64,000 bases of DNA from Streptomyces sp. NBC_00490. Its GTDB lineage: Bacteria; Actinomycetota; Actinomycetes; Streptomycetales; Streptomycetaceae. How positions within the stretch are numbered: the stretch's first letter is position 1; each line of letters starts with the position of its first letter. The position numbers were made by a program, and so were the translations under genes. Under the pieces are notes generated by a model. The model was not told where the DNA came from and made no database searches. It was given only the letters and a program-made list of their open reading frames with translations. Where the stretch lies: the NCBI RefSeq assembly GCF_036013645.1, contig NZ_CP107869.1, forward strand, positions 7,130,001-7,194,000, written 5' to 3'. Of the stretch, positions 1 through 9,100 are shown one piece after another.

Positions 1-525
1 GTCGACACCAAGCTCGGCGCCTTCGAGGCGGTCCTCACCAAGACCCTGGAGGCGGTCGGCAAGGGCCGCCAGAAGCTGCACGGCCGGATCGCCACGGACG
101 ACCTCCGCTCCCTCGCCGACGACAACACCACCGTCCAGCACTCCAGCGACGCCGACTACCTCGCCGACCTCACGGCCCTCGCCGAGCAGGACAACCGGGC
201 CGCCGCCGGGCAGGCCGCCCCGCCGCAGTACGACCCGCAGCCGGCCTACGGCTACCAGCAGACGGACACCTACGGCGGCTACCCACAGCAGCAGGCCTAC
301 GCCCAGCAGCAGGACGCCTACGGCTACCAGCAGGCCGATCCCTACGCGTACCAGGGCTACGACGCCCAGCAGGCCGCCTACGACGCCGGACAGGCCCAGC
401 AGGGCCAGCAGCAGGACCAGCAGCAGGTCCAGCAGTCGTACGCCCTCGACGAGACCAGCCTCTTCGACACCGGCATGATCACGCCGGAGCAGCTCAGGGC
501 CTACGAGCAGGGTCGCGGCCAGTAA
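1..525 (+). CDS. C-terminal part of a coiled-coil protein with Gln/Tyr-rich tail (DivIVA-like?)
   Basis: The start lies before the window; 174 residues remain. The first ~65 residues are charged and helix-forming, without a recognisable catalytic motif. From about residue 66 to 150 the chain is low-complexity, rich in Gln, Tyr, Ala and Asp, with repeats such as AYGYQQ and DPYAYQGYDAQQ. It ends in a short conserved-looking segment, SLFDTGMITPEQLRAYEQ. In Streptomyces the gene just upstream of the DUF177-rpmF-rnc block is usually annotated as a cell-division-initiation or ATP-synthase-B-like coiled-coil protein; that naming is from gene order and composition, not from a visible domain. Disordered tails of this type often mediate protein interactions. 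Function unassigned. Confidence 0.75.
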   Translation, partial: VDTKLGAFEAVLTKTLEAVGKGRQKLHGRIATDDLRSLADDNTTVQHSSDADYLADLTALAEQDNRAAAGQAAPPQYDPQPAYGYQQTDTYGGYPQQQAYAQQQDAYGYQQADPYAYQGYDAQQAAYDAGQAQQGQQQDQQQVQQSYALDETSLFDTGMITPEQLRAYEQGRGQ

Positions 526-657
526 GAAACCACCGGATTGGGCCGTGAGGGAAAGGTCCAGTATCCTGGCTCTTCGGTCGCGTGTACGTCCGCGATCAGC
601 GCTGCCCGGGAACACCGAAGGGCAGCGTCCCTCTGAGCTCGAAGATCGAAAGCAGGA

Positions 658-1311
658 ATGGCTCTGAACGCCCGCCTCGACCACCGCAAGCCTCTCGTGT
701 TCGACACGCACGAGCTGGGGCGGCGGCCCGGTGCGCTGCAGCGCCTGACCCGTGAGATCGACGCTCCCAAGGATCTCGGGATCGCGGGAGTGATCGGAGT
801 GCCGGAAGGCGCCCCGGTGAAGCTCGACCTCCGGCTCGAGTCGGTCATGGAAGGGGTGCTTGTCACAGGCACCGCCCGTGCACTGGCCGAGGGGGAGTGC
901 GTAAGGTGTCTGGAGCCGCTTGAGCTGGAGCTCGCAGCGGACTTCCAGGAGATGTTCTCGTACCCTGACGCCGACGACCGGGGCCGCCCCAAGGCGGAAC
1001 CGGCCGACGACGCCGAGGAAGACGAGGACAGGCTCTTCATCGAGGACGGCTTGTTCGACCTCGAACCTGTGCTGCGTGACGCGGTGGTGCTTGCCCTGCC
1101 GATGCAGCCGGTGTGCCAGGACGACTGCCCCGGCCTGTGCTCCGAGTGCGGAGTGCGGCTGGCGGACGACCCGGACCACCACCATGACGCCGTCGACATC
1201 CGTTGGGCGGCACTGCAGGGACTCGCCGGTTCACTCGAAGATGGCGAGAAGGACGAGATCAGTGGCGAAGCGCCTCGACCGGCGCGCGCCAACGAGAAGC
1301 AGGAGAAGTAG
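658..1311 (+). CDS. DUF177 / YceD family protein
   Basis: 217 residues, ATG start. The family nearly always sits directly before rpmF and is linked to rRNA or ribosome metabolism; its biochemical role is not firmly known. Visible cysteine pairs are CVRCLEP at about residue 81 and a second cluster, [13 protein letters not shown], near residue 158, which together look able to bind a metal. An acidic stretch ([11 protein letters not shown]) separates them. Only 2 nt separate it from rpmF, so the two are co-transcribed and probably translationally coupled. No strong Shine-Dalgarno is spaced correctly; AGGA lies almost against the ATG. Confidence 0.9.
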   Translation: MALNARLDHRKPLVFDTHELGRRPGALQRLTREIDAPKDLGIAGVIGVPEGAPVKLDLRLESVMEGVLVTGTARALAEGECVRCLEPLELELAADFQEMFSYPDADDRGRPKAEPADDAEEDEDRLFIEDGLFDLEPVLRDAVVLALPMQPVCQDDCPGLCSECGVRLADDPDHHHDAVDIRWAALQGLAGSLEDGEKDEISGEAPRPARANEKQEK

Positions 1312-1313
1312 CC

Positions 1314-1487
1314 GTGGCTGTTCCGAAGCGGAAGATGTCGCGCAGCAACACGCGCCACCGCCGGTCGCAGTGGAAGGCTGCGGTCCCCACCCTGGTTGCG
1401 TGCGAGCGCTGCCACGAGCCCAAGCTGCAGCACATCGCGTGCCCGTCTTGCGGCACGTACAACAAGCGCCAGGTCCTCGAGGTCTGA
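1314..1487 (+). CDS. rpmF: 50S ribosomal protein L32 (bL32)
   Basis: 57 residues starting at GTG with [19 protein letters not shown], the standard bL32 N-terminus. It is a component of the large ribosomal subunit. Four cysteines in [17 protein letters not shown] make the C+ type zinc ribbon; the zinc-independent paralogue lacks these, so this is the zinc-containing form. The length is typical for actinobacterial L32. A longer frame opens upstream inside the DUF177 gene, but homology begins at this GTG. It lies between DUF177 and rnc, with 19 nt before the rnc start. Confidence 0.97.
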   Translation: MAVPKRKMSRSNTRHRRSQWKAAVPTLVACERCHEPKLQHIACPSCGTYNKRQVLEV

Positions 1488-1506
1488 GCGGCTGGTGAGA
1501 GGCACT

Positions 1507-2304
1507 GTGTCCACTCCGAAGAAGAATTCTGCGGACAACACGGCCTCGTCCCACACGCTGTTGGAAGGGCGGCTCGGGTACAAACTCGAGTCCGCCCTTC
1601 TGGTGCGTGCGCTGACCCACCGGTCCTATGCGTACGAGAACGGCGGTCTGCCCACCAACGAGCGCCTGGAGTTCCTCGGGGACTCCGTGCTCGGCCTCGT
1701 GGTCACGGACACGCTGTACCGCACCCACCCCGACCTGCCCGAAGGCCAACTGGCCAAGTTGCGGGCCGCGGTGGTCAACTCTCGTGCGCTGGCGGAGGTG
1801 GGCCGTGAGCTCGACCTGGGCTCCTTCATCCGGCTCGGCCGTGGTGAAGAGGGTACGGGCGGCCGGGACAAGGCATCCATCCTTGCCGACACCCTTGAAG
1901 CGGTGATCGGCGCGGTCTATCTCGACCAGGGTCTGGACGCGGCGGGCGAACTCGTCCACCGGCTCTTCGACCCACTGATCGAGAAGTCCTCCAACCTCGG
2001 TGCCGGCCTGGACTGGAAGACCAGTCTCCAGGAGCTCACCGCGACCGAAGGGCTCGGCGTCCCCGAGTACCTGGTCACGGAGACCGGCCCCGACCACGAG
2101 AAGACCTTCACTGCTGCCGCCCGCGTCGGAGGCGTCTCGTACGGCACCGGCACCGGCCGCAGCAAGAAGGAGGCGGAGCAGCAGGCCGCCGAGTCCGCAT
2201 GGCGGTCCATCCGGGCCGCGGCGGACGAGCGAGCCAAGGCTGCGGCGAAGGTCGTCGAAGCCGACGCCGACGCCGGCGCCGACGAGGCGCCCGCCTCCGC
2301 CTGA
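1507..2304 (+). CDS. rnc: Ribonuclease III (AbsB)
   Basis: 265 residues from GTG 1507, chosen because GAGAGG ends 5 nt before it; an in-frame GTG at 1495 is the alternative. Endoribonuclease III cleaves double-stranded RNA, matures rRNA and, as AbsB in S. coelicolor, globally affects antibiotic production. The catalytic signature [13 protein letters not shown] lies near residue 50 and the second acidic site [13 protein letters not shown] near 120. The C-terminal dsRNA-binding domain (about 165-240) contains [16 protein letters not shown]. The chain ends in an Ala/Asp-rich tail. Downstream hairpin 2324-2354 separates it from mutM. Confidence 0.95.
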   Translation: MSTPKKNSADNTASSHTLLEGRLGYKLESALLVRALTHRSYAYENGGLPTNERLEFLGDSVLGLVVTDTLYRTHPDLPEGQLAKLRAAVVNSRALAEVGRELDLGSFIRLGRGEEGTGGRDKASILADTLEAVIGAVYLDQGLDAAGELVHRLFDPLIEKSSNLGAGLDWKTSLQELTATEGLGVPEYLVTETGPDHEKTFTAAARVGGVSYGTGTGRSKKEAEQQAAESAWRSIRAAADERAKAAAKVVEADADAGADEAPASA

Positions 2305-2323
2305 CCGCACAGCGCGATACCCA

Positions 2324-2354
2324 GAGCGCCCGTCCCGCACCGGGGCGGGCGCTC
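2324..2354 (+). terminator. Hairpin between rnc and mutM
   Basis: GAGCGCCCG (2324-2332) pairs with CGGGCGCTC (2346-2354), extended inward by four more pairs, with a GCACC loop. There is no U-run, as is usual for Streptomyces hairpin terminators. It ends 22 nt before the mutM start, so it may only attenuate read-through. Confidence 0.6.
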
Positions 2355-2376
2355 GGCTCATACACCGGGGGATCCC

Positions 2377-3237
2377 ATGCCCGAGTTGCCCGAGGTCGAG
2401 GTCGTACGGCGAGGTCTGGAGCGGTGGGTCGCCCACCGTGCCGTCGCCGAGGCCGAGGTGCTGCACCCGCGTGCGGTACGCCGTCACATCGCCGGCGCCG
2501 ACGACTTCACCCACCGCCTCAAAGGGCATCGCATCGGTGTGCCCAGCCGTCGCGGCAAGTATCTGTGGCTGCCGCTGGAGGACACCAACCAGTCGGTCCT
2601 GGCGCACCTCGGCATGAGCGGCCAGCTGCTGGTCCAGCCGCACGAGACCCCGGACGAGAAGCATCTGCGCATCCGCGTCCGTTTCGCCGACGGCCTCGGT
2701 ACGGAACTCCGCTTCGTCGACCAACGCACCTTCGGCGGCCTGTCGTTGCACGACAACACCGAGGACGGTCTGCCCGACGTCATCGCGCACATCGCCCGCG
2801 ATCCCCTGGACCCGCTCTTCGACGACGAGGCGTTCCACCAGGCGCTGCGCCGCAAGCGCAGCACCATCAAACGGGCCCTGCTCGACCAGTCGTTGATCAG
2901 CGGAGTGGGCAACATCTACGCGGACGAGGCACTTTGGCGTGCCCGCGTCCACTACGAGCGCCCGACCGCGGGATTCACACGCCCGCGCACGGCCGAACTC
3001 CTGGGTCACGTCAGGGATGTGATGAACGCGGCGCTCGCGGTGGGCGGCACGAGTTTCGACAGCCTGTACGTCAACGTCAACGGCGAGTCAGGCTACTTCG
3101 ACCGCTCGCTCGACGCGTACGGCCGCGAGGGGCTGCCCTGCAAGCGGTGCGGTACGCCGATGCGGCGAGCGGCCTGGATGAACCGGTCCAGCTACTTCTG
3201 CCCGAAGTGTCAGCGGGCGCCGCGCGTCTCGTCGTAG
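2377..3237 (+). CDS. mutM: Formamidopyrimidine-DNA glycosylase
   Basis: 286 residues. It excises 8-oxoguanine and formamidopyrimidines and cleaves the abasic site (base excision repair). The catalytic N-terminal proline and glutamate are in MPELPEVE; the beta-clamp lysine is in SRRGKYLW near residue 60; the helix-two-turn-helix with [12 protein letters not shown] lies near residue 170. The zinc finger is C-terminal (CKRCGTPM and CPKCQ). All key residues are present. Its last 28 bases overlap the convergent HxlR-type gene. Confidence 0.97.
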   Translation: MPELPEVEVVRRGLERWVAHRAVAEAEVLHPRAVRRHIAGADDFTHRLKGHRIGVPSRRGKYLWLPLEDTNQSVLAHLGMSGQLLVQPHETPDEKHLRIRVRFADGLGTELRFVDQRTFGGLSLHDNTEDGLPDVIAHIARDPLDPLFDDEAFHQALRRKRSTIKRALLDQSLISGVGNIYADEALWRARVHYERPTAGFTRPRTAELLGHVRDVMNAALAVGGTSFDSLYVNVNGESGYFDRSLDAYGREGLPCKRCGTPMRRAAWMNRSSYFCPKCQRAPRVSS

Positions 3238-3593
3238 TGCTGACGGGCCGCGAGCACGTCGTCCATGCGGCCCTCCACGAACTCGATGAGGCCGACCAGT
3301 CGCTCGGCGACGCCGCGTCCGAGCGGGGTCAGTTCGTAGTCCACGCGGGGCGGGTTGGTCGGCTGGGCCTCGCGGTGCACCAGGCCGTCGCGCTCCAGTG
3401 CCTGCAAGGTCTGGGAGAGCATCTTCTCGCTCACGCCGTCCACACGACGGCGCAGCTCGTTGAAGCGCAGGGAGCCCTCGTGGAGGGCGCAGAGCGTCAG
3501 CCCGCCCCAGCGTCCCGTCACATGCTCCAGCGTGTTGCGCGAGGGACAGGCCTTGGCGAACACGTCGTAGGAGATGTCGAGCGTGGTGTCCAT
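3210..3593 (-). CDS. HxlR-family transcriptional regulator
   Basis: 127 residues on the minus strand. A winged helix runs over about residues 15-105 with family hallmarks: the conserved N-terminal Cys16 in KACPSRNT, then [33 protein letters not shown] and a wing around [12 protein letters not shown]. HxlR regulators with this lone cysteine often sense electrophiles or oxidants by thiol modification; whether this one does is inference. Its promoter region carries three copies of a 9-bp repeat (3615-3654) that may be its own operator. It converges on and overlaps mutM at the 3' ends. Confidence 0.92.
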   Translation of the reverse strand: MDTTLDISYDVFAKACPSRNTLEHVTGRWGGLTLCALHEGSLRFNELRRRVDGVSEKMLSQTLQALERDGLVHREAQPTNPPRVDYELTPLGRGVAERLVGLIEFVEGRMDDVLAARQHYDETRGAR

Positions 3594-3614
3594 ACATCCA
3601 GCGTACGGGAGCGC

Positions 3615-3660
3615 AGCGCTAACGAAAAGGGAGCACTAACCGTAAGTTAGCGCTCCCTTT
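3615..3660. repeat. Triple 9-bp repeat and hairpin between the HxlR and CAP genes
   Basis: AGCGCTAAC (3615-3623) and AGCACTAAC (3632-3640) are direct copies 17 bp apart; GTTAGCGCT (3646-3654) is an inverted copy. The second and third copies form the ends of a 15-bp stem (3626-3640 with 3646-3660, one mismatch) around a CGTAA loop. The hairpin is correctly placed to terminate the minus-strand CAP gene (stop at 3666), and the repeats lie 21-61 bp upstream of the HxlR start, as expected for an autoregulatory operator. Confidence 0.6.
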
Positions 3661-3665
3661 GTCGG

Positions 3666-4844
3666 TCAGTAGCCGAAGTCCTGCGTCCACCACGGGCCAC
3701 CCGACCCGAAGTGCACACCGACCCCCAGCGTCTGGAAGTCGCAGTTCAGGATGTTCGCCTTGTGGCCCGGGCTGTTCATCCAGGCCTCCATCACCGCGGC
3801 CGCGTCGGTCTGGCCCCGGGCTATGTTCTCGCCGCCGAGGCTGGTGATGCCGGCTGCCTCGGCCCGGTCCCAGGGAGTCTTGCCACTGGGGTCGGTGTGG
3901 TCGAAGAAGCCCTCGGCGGCCATCGCCTCGCTGAAGTCCTCGGCGAGCTTGCCCAGCGCGCTGTTCGCGGCCACCGGGCTGCAGCCCACCTTCGCCCGCT
4001 CCTCGTTGACGAGCTTCAGCACCTCGGCCTCGGCCTGTACCTCCGCGGAGACCGTCACCGGGGCCTTGGTGTTCGCCGGTGCCTTCGTGGCCGCGCGCGA
4101 GGGCGTCGTCTCCGGCTTCTTCTCGCTGGGTGTGGCCGTCGGCTTCTTCGACGGCGTCTTGGTCGGCGCGGCCGTAGGGGTGGAGGGTGAGGCGGACGGC
4201 GTGGGAGAGGCCGAGCGCTCGCCGGCGCGGCTGGCCGCCTCGTCGTCCCGGCCCTCGTCGGCGCTGCCGGAGGTGCCGCCCTGCTCGGTCGCGGAGTTGG
4301 TCGGGGTGTCCGCGGCCTGCACGTTGTCGGCGTTGCCGCCGCCGAGCTTGTAGTTGTCGAGGCCGGGCACCACACCCGTGGCCACCGCGACCGTACCGAT
4401 CGCGACCGCCGCGGAGACCCCGAGCAGCCCGGTCCTGACCGGCGTCACGACCCTCTTCTTACGGCGACGGCGCGAACCCCCGTCGCGCCGCGGGCCGTCA
4501 CCGGGCGAGTAACCCTCGCTGGGGAACAGCGCGGTGCTCGTGGTGCCCGTGGACTGCGCGTACTCGTCGTCCGTCGCGTAGAGGTAGGTGGTGCTGCGGG
4601 CGTGTGCCTCGGGGTTCAGATAGGGCGCGATGCCCACCGTGGGGTACTCGCCCGTGTGGTGGCTCCGGGCGTCGGCGTCGAAGTCGTACGAGAACTGCTG
4701 GTCCAAGCCGTAAGAGTGCTGCGGGTCGTAGTCGTACGAGTGCTGCGGGTCGTAGCCGCTCGTGTACGAGCCGTCTGTTTCCGTGACCCCCGTGGCGCGG
4801 CCCGTGGCGGCGCGGCCGGCGGCGGAGCGTCGGTGGCGTCCCAT
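3666..4844 (-). CDS. Membrane-anchored CAP/SCP-domain extracellular protein
   Basis: 392 residues on the minus strand. The cytosolic N-terminus (about 1-130) is rich in Tyr, Ser, Gln and Asp with repeated DYDPQHSY-like units. One transmembrane segment follows at about 137-157 (TGLLGVSAAVAIGTVAVATG). Then comes a Pro/Thr/Ala/Ser/Lys stalk to ~265 and a C-terminal CAP (SCP/PR1) domain beginning LKLVNEERAKVGC. Conserved CAP pieces visible are FFDHTDPSGKTPWDR, GENIARGQ, EAWMNSPGHKANIL and WWTQDFGY. The domain faces outside; substrate unknown. Two domain cysteines could form a disulfide. The hairpin at 3626-3660 ends its transcript. Confidence 0.88.
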   Translation of the reverse strand: MGRHRRSAAGRAATGRATGVTETDGSYTSGYDPQHSYDYDPQHSYGLDQQFSYDFDADARSHHTGEYPTVGIAPYLNPEAHARSTTYLYATDDEYAQSTGTTSTALFPSEGYSPGDGPRRDGGSRRRRKKRVVTPVRTGLLGVSAAVAIGTVAVATGVVPGLDNYKLGGGNADNVQAADTPTNSATEQGGTSGSADEGRDDEAASRAGERSASPTPSASPSTPTAAPTKTPSKKPTATPSEKKPETTPSRAATKAPANTKAPVTVSAEVQAEAEVLKLVNEERAKVGCSPVAANSALGKLAEDFSEAMAAEGFFDHTDPSGKTPWDRAEAAGITSLGGENIARGQTDAAAVMEAWMNSPGHKANILNCDFQTLGVGVHFGSGGPWWTQDFGY

Positions 4845-5005
4845 GTGTCCTGGCCTTCCTCGTCCTTTGTGGCCGACTCGTCCCCAGCGGTCGGACCGAA
4901 CTCACAAAACTCACACGATCGAGTGAGTTTCGTATGAGATTCATTGGCAGGGGACGGTACCGCATGGCGCCAGGGGAGGGAGAGCCCAGAGAGACATTGG
5001 TTGGT

Positions 5006-5020
5006 TAGGTTGCGTCTATG
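5006..5020 (+). promoter_or_regulatory. Putative -10 element giving a leaderless acyP transcript
   Basis: TAGGTT (5006-5011) fits the Streptomyces TANNNT -10 consensus and lies 6 nt before the acyP ATG at 5018, placing transcription start at or next to the A of ATG. No purine-rich ribosome binding site precedes the ATG. The -35 region is weak. Confidence 0.4.
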
Positions 5021-5299
5021 AGCGAGGATGTGCGACTGGTCGCCTGGGTGCGAGGACGTGTCCAAGGTGTGGGTTTCCGCTGGTTCACGCGGGCCAAGGC
5101 CCTCGAACTCGGTGGGTTGAGTGGTTTTGCTCTCAATTTGGGGGACGGACGGGTCCAGGTGGTCGCGGAGGGCCCGAGGAAGCACTGCGAAGGACTCCTC
5201 GACTGGCTCCAGGGCGAGGACACGCCCGGGCGCGTGGACGGTGTCACCGAGATCTGGGACACACCCCGCGGGGGTTACGACGGGTTCGCCATCCGCTGA
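5018..5299 (+). CDS. acyP: Acylphosphatase
   Basis: 93 residues, the typical acylphosphatase length. It hydrolyses acyl phosphates such as carbamoyl and acetyl phosphate in the cytosol. The phosphate-binding loop with catalytic Arg is in [16 protein letters not shown] (about residues 13-28) and the catalytic Asn is in [12 protein letters not shown]. It lies just before the smc locus, as in other Streptomyces. The start lacks a Shine-Dalgarno; see the candidate leaderless promoter at 5006. Confidence 0.95.
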   Translation: MSEDVRLVAWVRGRVQGVGFRWFTRAKALELGGLSGFALNLGDGRVQVVAEGPRKHCEGLLDWLQGEDTPGRVDGVTEIWDTPRGGYDGFAIR

Positions 5300-5681
5300 G
5301 CCGGTTCTGTAAAGCGGGCCAGGTGGGACCCGCGGGACATGCCACCGGCACCTGCCTGAAGCAGAAAGGCCCTGGTGGTTGCCAAGAACGGCATTTCCTG
5401 GGAGGCTCCGCACTTAAGGATGATCGCTACGCCCCTAGGGCCCCGCAGGAGTCGCCGCGCCGCCGTTTCCAGGCCGCGTGCCCCCGGGTTGCCGCCAATA
5501 CAGGGCGTGATCGTGTTGACCGTCAAACTTTTTGGTGAGACGCTGAATGCACCCCGCGCACCTTAGCTGTTTGGCATGGATGAACGGCAGCACAAACTCA
5601 ACAGTGCCAAGCATCGCGGGTGCGAATCCCTCACGACCCACACCGCTTCGGTCGGTCACTCAGTGTGGAGGACCATCCATC
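5300..5681 (+). other. 382-nt non-coding leader before the small coiled-coil gene and smc
   Basis: No convincing gene on either strand. The left part is G+C-rich; the right part (5507-5660) is clearly more A+T-rich than its neighbours. It holds TTGACC (5516-5521), a possible -35 without a good -10, a 9-bp stem TGTTTGGCA (5568-5576) with TGCCAAGCA (5605-5613, one G-U pair), and a small GGG-TGCGAAT-CCC hairpin at 5618-5630. It may be a structured 5' UTR or a small RNA. No known riboswitch signature was recognised. Confidence 0.45.
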
Positions 5682-5885
5682 ATGGCAAAGGCGCTTCTCG
5701 GTTACGTCGGCGGCTCCGACCCGCGACTCATCGCCGAGATGCGACGGCTCCAGCAGCGCGTCCAGGACCTCGAATCCGAGCTCGTACGGATTCAGGCCGA
5801 AAACGACGCGCTCGCGGCTGCCGCTTCTCACGACTCGCTTCTGGAGAGCATCGACGCACACCAGGCGGAGCCTGCGCTCACCTGA
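5682..5885 (+). CDS. Small conserved coiled-coil protein upstream of smc
   Basis: 67 residues from ATG 5682, preceded by a GTGGAGGA ribosome binding site. It begins MAKALLGYVGG and continues into a single amphipathic helix with heptad leucines (MRRLQQRVQDLESELVRIQA, about residues 23-42), then a short acidic tail. It looks like a dimerising coiled coil; no catalytic motif. A gene of this size and type is found at this position in Streptomyces genomes, but I know no assigned function. Its place just before smc invites a link with chromosome organisation, which is only inference. Confidence 0.75.
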   Translation: MAKALLGYVGGSDPRLIAEMRRLQQRVQDLESELVRIQAENDALAAAASHDSLLESIDAHQAEPALT

Positions 5886-6119
5886 TCACTGCATCGCATC
5901 ACGACATACGCAGTGGTTGGGCCGCCCGGATCAACCGCTAAGTAGTCAGAGTTCGAGTTTGCAAGGGACGCTTCGGCGTCCCTTCTTTCTTTCCCCCGCG
6001 TACAACAACACCTTCCCGCTCTCTTTAACGTCTGATGTGCCCTGCACGTTCATGGGTGAAACCGCGGGGGACAGCGCGTTCATGGAGTGAGACAAGCCCG
6101 GAAGGTAGAGTCCAGCGGC

Positions 6120-9100
6120 GTGCACCTCAAGGCCCTGACCCTGCGCGGGTTCAAGTCGTTCGCCTCCGCGACCACGCTCCGGTTCGAGCCGGGTATCACG
6201 TGCGTCGTCGGACCGAACGGCTCGGGCAAGTCCAATGTGGTCGACGCCCTCAGCTGGGTCATGGGCGAGCAGGGCGCCAAGTCGCTGCGCGGCGGCAAGA
6301 TGGAGGACGTCATCTTCGCCGGCACCACCGGGCGGCCCCCGCTGGGCCGCGCCGAGGTGTCCCTGACCATCGACAACTCCGACGGGGCGCTGCCCATCGA
6401 GTACGCCGAGGTCACCATCACGCGGATCATGTTCCGCAACGGCGGCAGTGAGTACCAGATCAACGGCGACACCTGCCGGCTGCTGGACATCCAGGAACTG
6501 CTCTCCGACTCCGGCATCGGCCGCGAGATGCATGTCATCGTCGGCCAGGGGCAGCTCGACTCGGTCCTGCACGCGGATCCGATGGGCCGCAGGGCCTTCA
6601 TCGAAGAGGCCGCGGGTGTGTTGAAGCACCGCAAGCGCAAGGAGAAGGCGCTGCGGAAGCTGGACGCGATGCAGGCCAACCTCGCGCGCGTGCAGGACCT
6701 GACGGACGAGCTGCGCAGACAGCTCAAGCCGCTGGGCCGCCAGGCGGCGGTCGCGCGGCGGGCCGCGGTGATCCAGGCGGATCTGCGCGACGCCCGTCTC
6801 AGGCTCCTGGCCGACGATCTCGTACGGCTGCGCCAGGCGCTCTCGTCCGAGATCGCCGACGAGGCCGCGCTGAAGGAGCGCAAGGAGGCCGCCGAGCAGG
6901 AGCTGAAGAAGGCCCTGCAACGGGAGGCTCTCCTGGAGGACGAGGTGCGGCAGCTGACGCCGCGGCTCCAGCGGGCCCAGCAGACCTGGTACGAGCTCTC
7001 CCAGCTCGCCGAGCGGGTGCGCGGCACGGTCTCGCTCGCCGACGCGCGCGTGAAGAGCGCGACCTCGGCGCCACCGGAGGAACGGCGTGGCCGTGACCCC
7101 GAGGACATGGAGCGCGAGGCCGCCCGGATCCGTGAGCAGGAGGCCGAGCTCGAAGCGGCCCTGGAGGCGGCCGAGCACGCGCTGGAGGACACGGTCACGC
7201 ACCGCGCCGAACTGGAACGCGCGCTCGTCCAGGAGGAACGGCGTCTGAAGGACGTCGCCCGCGCCATCGCCGACCGCCGCGAGGGGCTGGCCCGGCTGAA
7301 CGGCCAGGTCAACGCGGCTCGTTCGCGCGCCGCCTCGGCCCAGGCCGAGATCGACCGGCTGGCCGCCACCCGGGACGAGGCCCAGGAGCGGGCCTTCGCC
7401 GCGCAGGAGGAGTACGAGGCGCTCAAGGCGGAGGTCGACGGGCTCGACGCGGGCGACGCCGAACTGGCGGAGCGGCACGACGCGGCGAAAGCGGAGCTGG
7501 CCGAGGCGGAGGCCGCGCTGACGGCGGCCCGGGAAGCGGCCACGGCGGCGGAGCGGAAGCGGGCGGCGACCCAGGCCCGGCACGAGGCGCTCGCGTTGGG
7601 GCTGCGCAGGAAGGACGGCACGGGAATACTGCTGGGCGCGAAGGATCGCCTCACCGGCCTGCTGGGCCCGGCGGCAGAGCTGCTGACGGTGACACCGGGC
7701 TACGAGGTGGCGCTGGCGGCGGCTTTCGGAGCGGCGGCGGACGCACTGGCGGTGACCTCACCGTCGGCGGCGGCGGACGCGATCCGGTTGCTGCGGAAGC
7801 AGGACGGCGGACGGGCGTCATTGCTGCTGGCCGGGGTGCCGGAGGCGCCCCTCGGGGGCGCGGGGAACGGCGCGACCGGCCACGACGAGCCGGCTGACGC
7901 CACACGACCCCGCGCGGCGGATTTCGTCCGCGGCCCTTCGGACCTCATGCCGGCCGTACGACGTCTGCTCCACGGCATCGTCGTCGTCGGCACTCTCGAA
8001 GACGCCGAGGACCTCGTCTACGCCCGCCCCGACCTGACCGCCGTCACCGCCGAAGGCGACCTCCTCGGCGCGCACTTCGCCCACGGCGGCTCCGCGGGCG
8101 CCCCCAGCCTCCTCGAAGTACAGGCATCCGTCGACGAGGCAGCGGCCGAGCTGGAAGAACTCGCCGTCCGCTGCGAGGAGTTGAGCGAGGCCCAGCACGA
8201 GGCCCAGGAGCGGCGGAAGGAACGCACCGCACTGGTCGAGGAGCTCAGCGAACGGCGCCGCGCCGCCGACCGGGAGAAGTCGACCGTGGCCCAGCAGCTC
8301 GGCCGGCTGGCCGGACAGGCACGCGGCGCCGCGGGCGAGGCCGAACGGTCCGTCGCCGCCGCGGCCAGGGCGCAGGAATCGCTCGACAAGGCCCTCCAGG
8401 ACGTGGAAGAACTCGCCGAACGTCTCGCCGTCGCCGAGGAGCTGCCCGTCGAGGAGGAGCCGGACACCTCCGTACGGGACCGGCTCGCCGCCGACGGTGC
8501 CAACGCCCGGCAGACGGAGATGGAGGCCCGGCTTCAAGTGCGGACGCACGAGGAGCGGGTCAAGGGTCTCGCCGGCCGCGCCGACTCCCTCGACCGCGCC
8601 GCCCGGGCCGAGCGCGACGCACGCGCGCGTGCCGAGCAGCGGCGGGCACGGCTGCGGCACGAGGCCACGGTCGCCGAGGCCGTTGCCTCCGGTGCGCGGC
8701 AACTCCTCGCGCACGTCGAGGTGTCCCTCGGGCGAGCCGACGAGGAGCGGGCCGCCGCCGAGGCCGCCAAGGCGCGCCGCGAGCAGGAGCTGGCCGCCGC
8801 CCGCAACGCCGGCCGGGATCTGAAGGGCGAGCTCGACAAGCTGACCGACTCGGTGCACCGGGGTGAGGTGCTCGGCGCCGAGAAGCGCATGCGGATCGAG
8901 CAGCTGGAGACCAAGGCGCTGGAGGAGCTGGGGGTCGAGCCCGCCGGGCTCGTCTCCGAGTACGGGCCCCATCAGCTCGTACCGCCCTCTCCGCCCGCCG
9001 AGGGCGAGGAGCTGCCGGAGGACCCGGAGCATCCGCGCAACCAGCCGAAGACGTTCCACCGGGCCGAGCAGGAGAAGCGGCTCAAGGCCGCCGAACGGGC

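Noticed and set aside
1231..3009. 592-codon minus-strand frame across rnc and mutM
   Set aside because: Shadow of two well-defined plus-strand genes.
5275..5526. 83-codon minus-strand frame after acyP
   Set aside because: No ribosome binding site, no domain, irregular third-position bias, and overlap with the acyP end.
5615..5630. T-arm-like sequence GGGTGCGAATCCC resembling a tRNA
   Set aside because: The loop lacks the TTC of a tRNA T-loop, the five-base stem has a mismatch, and no acceptor or anticodon arm can be built around it.
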